Positions 59,477 through 60,440 of a stretch of 60,440 bases of DNA are shown piece after piece (the stretch's first letter is position 1; the number at the start of each line of letters is the position of its first letter). This stretch comes from an uncultured Clostridia bacterium (lineage in GTDB: Bacteria > Bacillota > Clostridia > Christensenellales > Pumilibacteraceae). The DNA lies in NCBI GenBank assembly GCA_948440265.1, contig CAOJOK010000010.1, positions 1 through 60,440 on the forward strand, read 5' to 3'. A program made the translations under genes and the position numbers. The notes beneath the pieces were generated by a model. The model was not told where the DNA came from and made no database searches. It saw only the letters and a program-made list of their open reading frames with translations.

Positions 59477-59518
59477 AAATGCACCCCGAAGTTAAAAAAC
59501 TCGGGGTGCATTTCTTTT
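59477..59518 (+). terminator. intrinsic terminator of trxA
   Basis: AAATGCACCCCGA/TCGGGGTGCATTT 13-bp stem followed by CTTTTAA. Confidence 0.88.
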
Positions 59519-59541
59519 AAAGCCGCTTTTTTTCCATACTT

Positions 59542-60440
59542 TTATTTATCGCCTATCACGCGGTTGCATACATCTATTTGGTCGTTTGCTGTTTTTATTC
59601 TGTTTTCACACTCTCTAATCAGTGTGTTTTTGGAGTATATTTCTTCTTGAATTGCCCTAATCTTTTCCAGCTTTTTTTCGTTCTTTTTCGCAGATGCGGC
59701 AAGCGGCAATGCCACAAACAGCCCTATAATAATAGCTAATATGAAAGCCGTAAATCCCAAACCCAACGCCGCGCCTATTGCCTCAAACAGACCGATAAAG
59801 TGACAACCTGCCATTATAGTGACACCCACTATACCAACGGCGATACAGCCTGAAACATATACGACTTTCTTCATTGTCGCGCCGAAATTTCTCTTTGACC
59901 TGCGCTCACATACCCATTGCTTTCCTATTTTGTCTATGCTTTGCGTCAAAGGAACTATTTCGTTTTTATACTCTTTTTTCCTTGCGGTTTGTCCCTTTAA
60001 TTCCGTCCGTAAAGACTCTCTTTTTTTGGTCAATATGTCTTTAATCTCTCTTTCAAAGGATATAATGGTTTCGCAAAGGTCGCCGCTCGCACCTGCCTTT
60101 GCCTGTCGGTAGTACCTGTTCTTTAAAATACTGTTTGCTTTCTCGGGCGTTAGTGTATTTAACAGCCTTTTTTCAGTATTTGTATTGTACGCTCGCAAAA
60201 ACAGCTTCCAATATGTATCCGCACTGTTAAATCCGTTTTCCAGCTTCTCTATCTTTGCTTTGTATTCTCCGTCAGCATACTTCTTTACATTGGCATAGTT
60301 CTCGCTTGCGTGCAGCTGTGCTATCAGCTGCTCCGTTACGCGGTTTAAGATGTCGTTCTCTCCCCGCATCCCCAGCTCGTTCATCAGCAGCTTCCACCAC
60401 CGCGCAGGCGAGTACAGTTCTTTCTTGAACTTCTCCGTCC
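59542..60440 (-). CDS. coiled-coil membrane protein of unknown function (partial, 5' end outside window)
   Basis: The frame is open to the window edge (upstream codons read KKELYSPARWWKLLMNELGM), so the listed ATG at 60384 is probably internal. The visible 298 residues comprise a helical N-terminal part (RVTEQLIAQLHASENY; ADTYWKLFLRAYN), a Lys/Glu coiled coil (about 110-165), two membrane helices in a hairpin (VVYVSGCIAVGIVGVTIMAG and GLGFTAFILAIIIGLFVALPL) and a second coiled coil (KKNEKKLEKIRAIQEEIYSK) up to the C terminus. I do not recognise the family. AT content is somewhat higher than in the neighbours. Confidence 0.75.
   Translation of the reverse strand, partial: TEKFKKELYSPARWWKLLMNELGMRGENDILNRVTEQLIAQLHASENYANVKKYADGEYKAKIEKLENGFNSADTYWKLFLRAYNTNTEKRLLNTLTPEKANSILKNRYYRQAKAGASGDLCETIISFEREIKDILTKKRESLRTELKGQTARKKEYKNEIVPLTQSIDKIGKQWVCERRSKRNFGATMKKVVYVSGCIAVGIVGVTIMAGCHFIGLFEAIGAALGLGFTAFILAIIIGLFVALPLAASAKKNEKKLEKIRAIQEEIYSKNTLIRECENRIKTANDQIDVCNRVIGDK

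Overview
The window looks like a chromosomal segment of an anaerobic Firmicute in class Clostridia. The evidence is strong AGGAGG-type ribosome binding sites, sigma-A promoters with 17-bp spacers, YitT, DegV, RlmH and WalJ-type proteins, an ACP/fab/acc fatty-acid cluster, a LytTR two-component system and many lipoproteins. An uncultured gut lineage near Christensenellales is a plausible guess from the permuted, membrane-anchored GH3 proteins, but this is inference only; no database search was possible.

Layout. 0-1.4 kb: the 3' part of a large serine recombinase whose reading frame runs into tRNA-Ala(GGC), probably the end of an integrated element, then tRNA-Arg(ACG). 1.5-3 kb: guaB. 3-16.6 kb: a surface and glycan region on the minus strand with an LRR lipoprotein, two domain-permuted GH3 enzymes anchored in the membrane, Ig-like or carbohydrate-binding surface proteins and a decayed gene. 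16.7-21 kb: a P-type calcium ATPase and a lipoprotein. 21-30.8 kb: two small genes, DegV and the fatty-acid synthesis cluster fabH-acpP-fabD-fabG-fabF-accB-accC-accD-accA, with a degenerate repeat where fabZ often lies. 31-35 kb: yitT, a cluster of DnaA boxes, and a cobalamin-riboswitch operon of two lipoproteins plus an ECF-type S component. 35-39 kb: a degenerate RAYT transposase relative, upp-uraA and an NlpC/P60 protein. 39-48.8 kb: an M18 aminopeptidase, two unknown membrane proteins, the operon walJ-CPBP-CPBP-rlmH-M14-tadA, and a class I fumarase. 48.8-57.6 kb: a third GH3 operon, broken by a C10 tract, preceded by an AgrC/AgrA-like sensor and LytTR regulator and by gltX. 57.7-60.4 kb: an M20 dipeptidase, thioredoxin and a partial coiled-coil membrane protein.

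The most striking signal joins the surface genes. Three of their promoters have a run of nine G between -35 and -10, each giving a 16-bp spacer, and two of these promoter regions are a 56-bp exact duplicate. The third GH3 gene has a run of ten C that breaks its frame; nine would restore a 1083-residue enzyme. Together this suggests slipped-strand phase variation of a glycan-foraging surface: transcriptional at three loci and translational at one. A second candidate system is the riboswitch operon, which resembles a bacterial transcobalamin-like B12 capture module feeding an ECF transporter.
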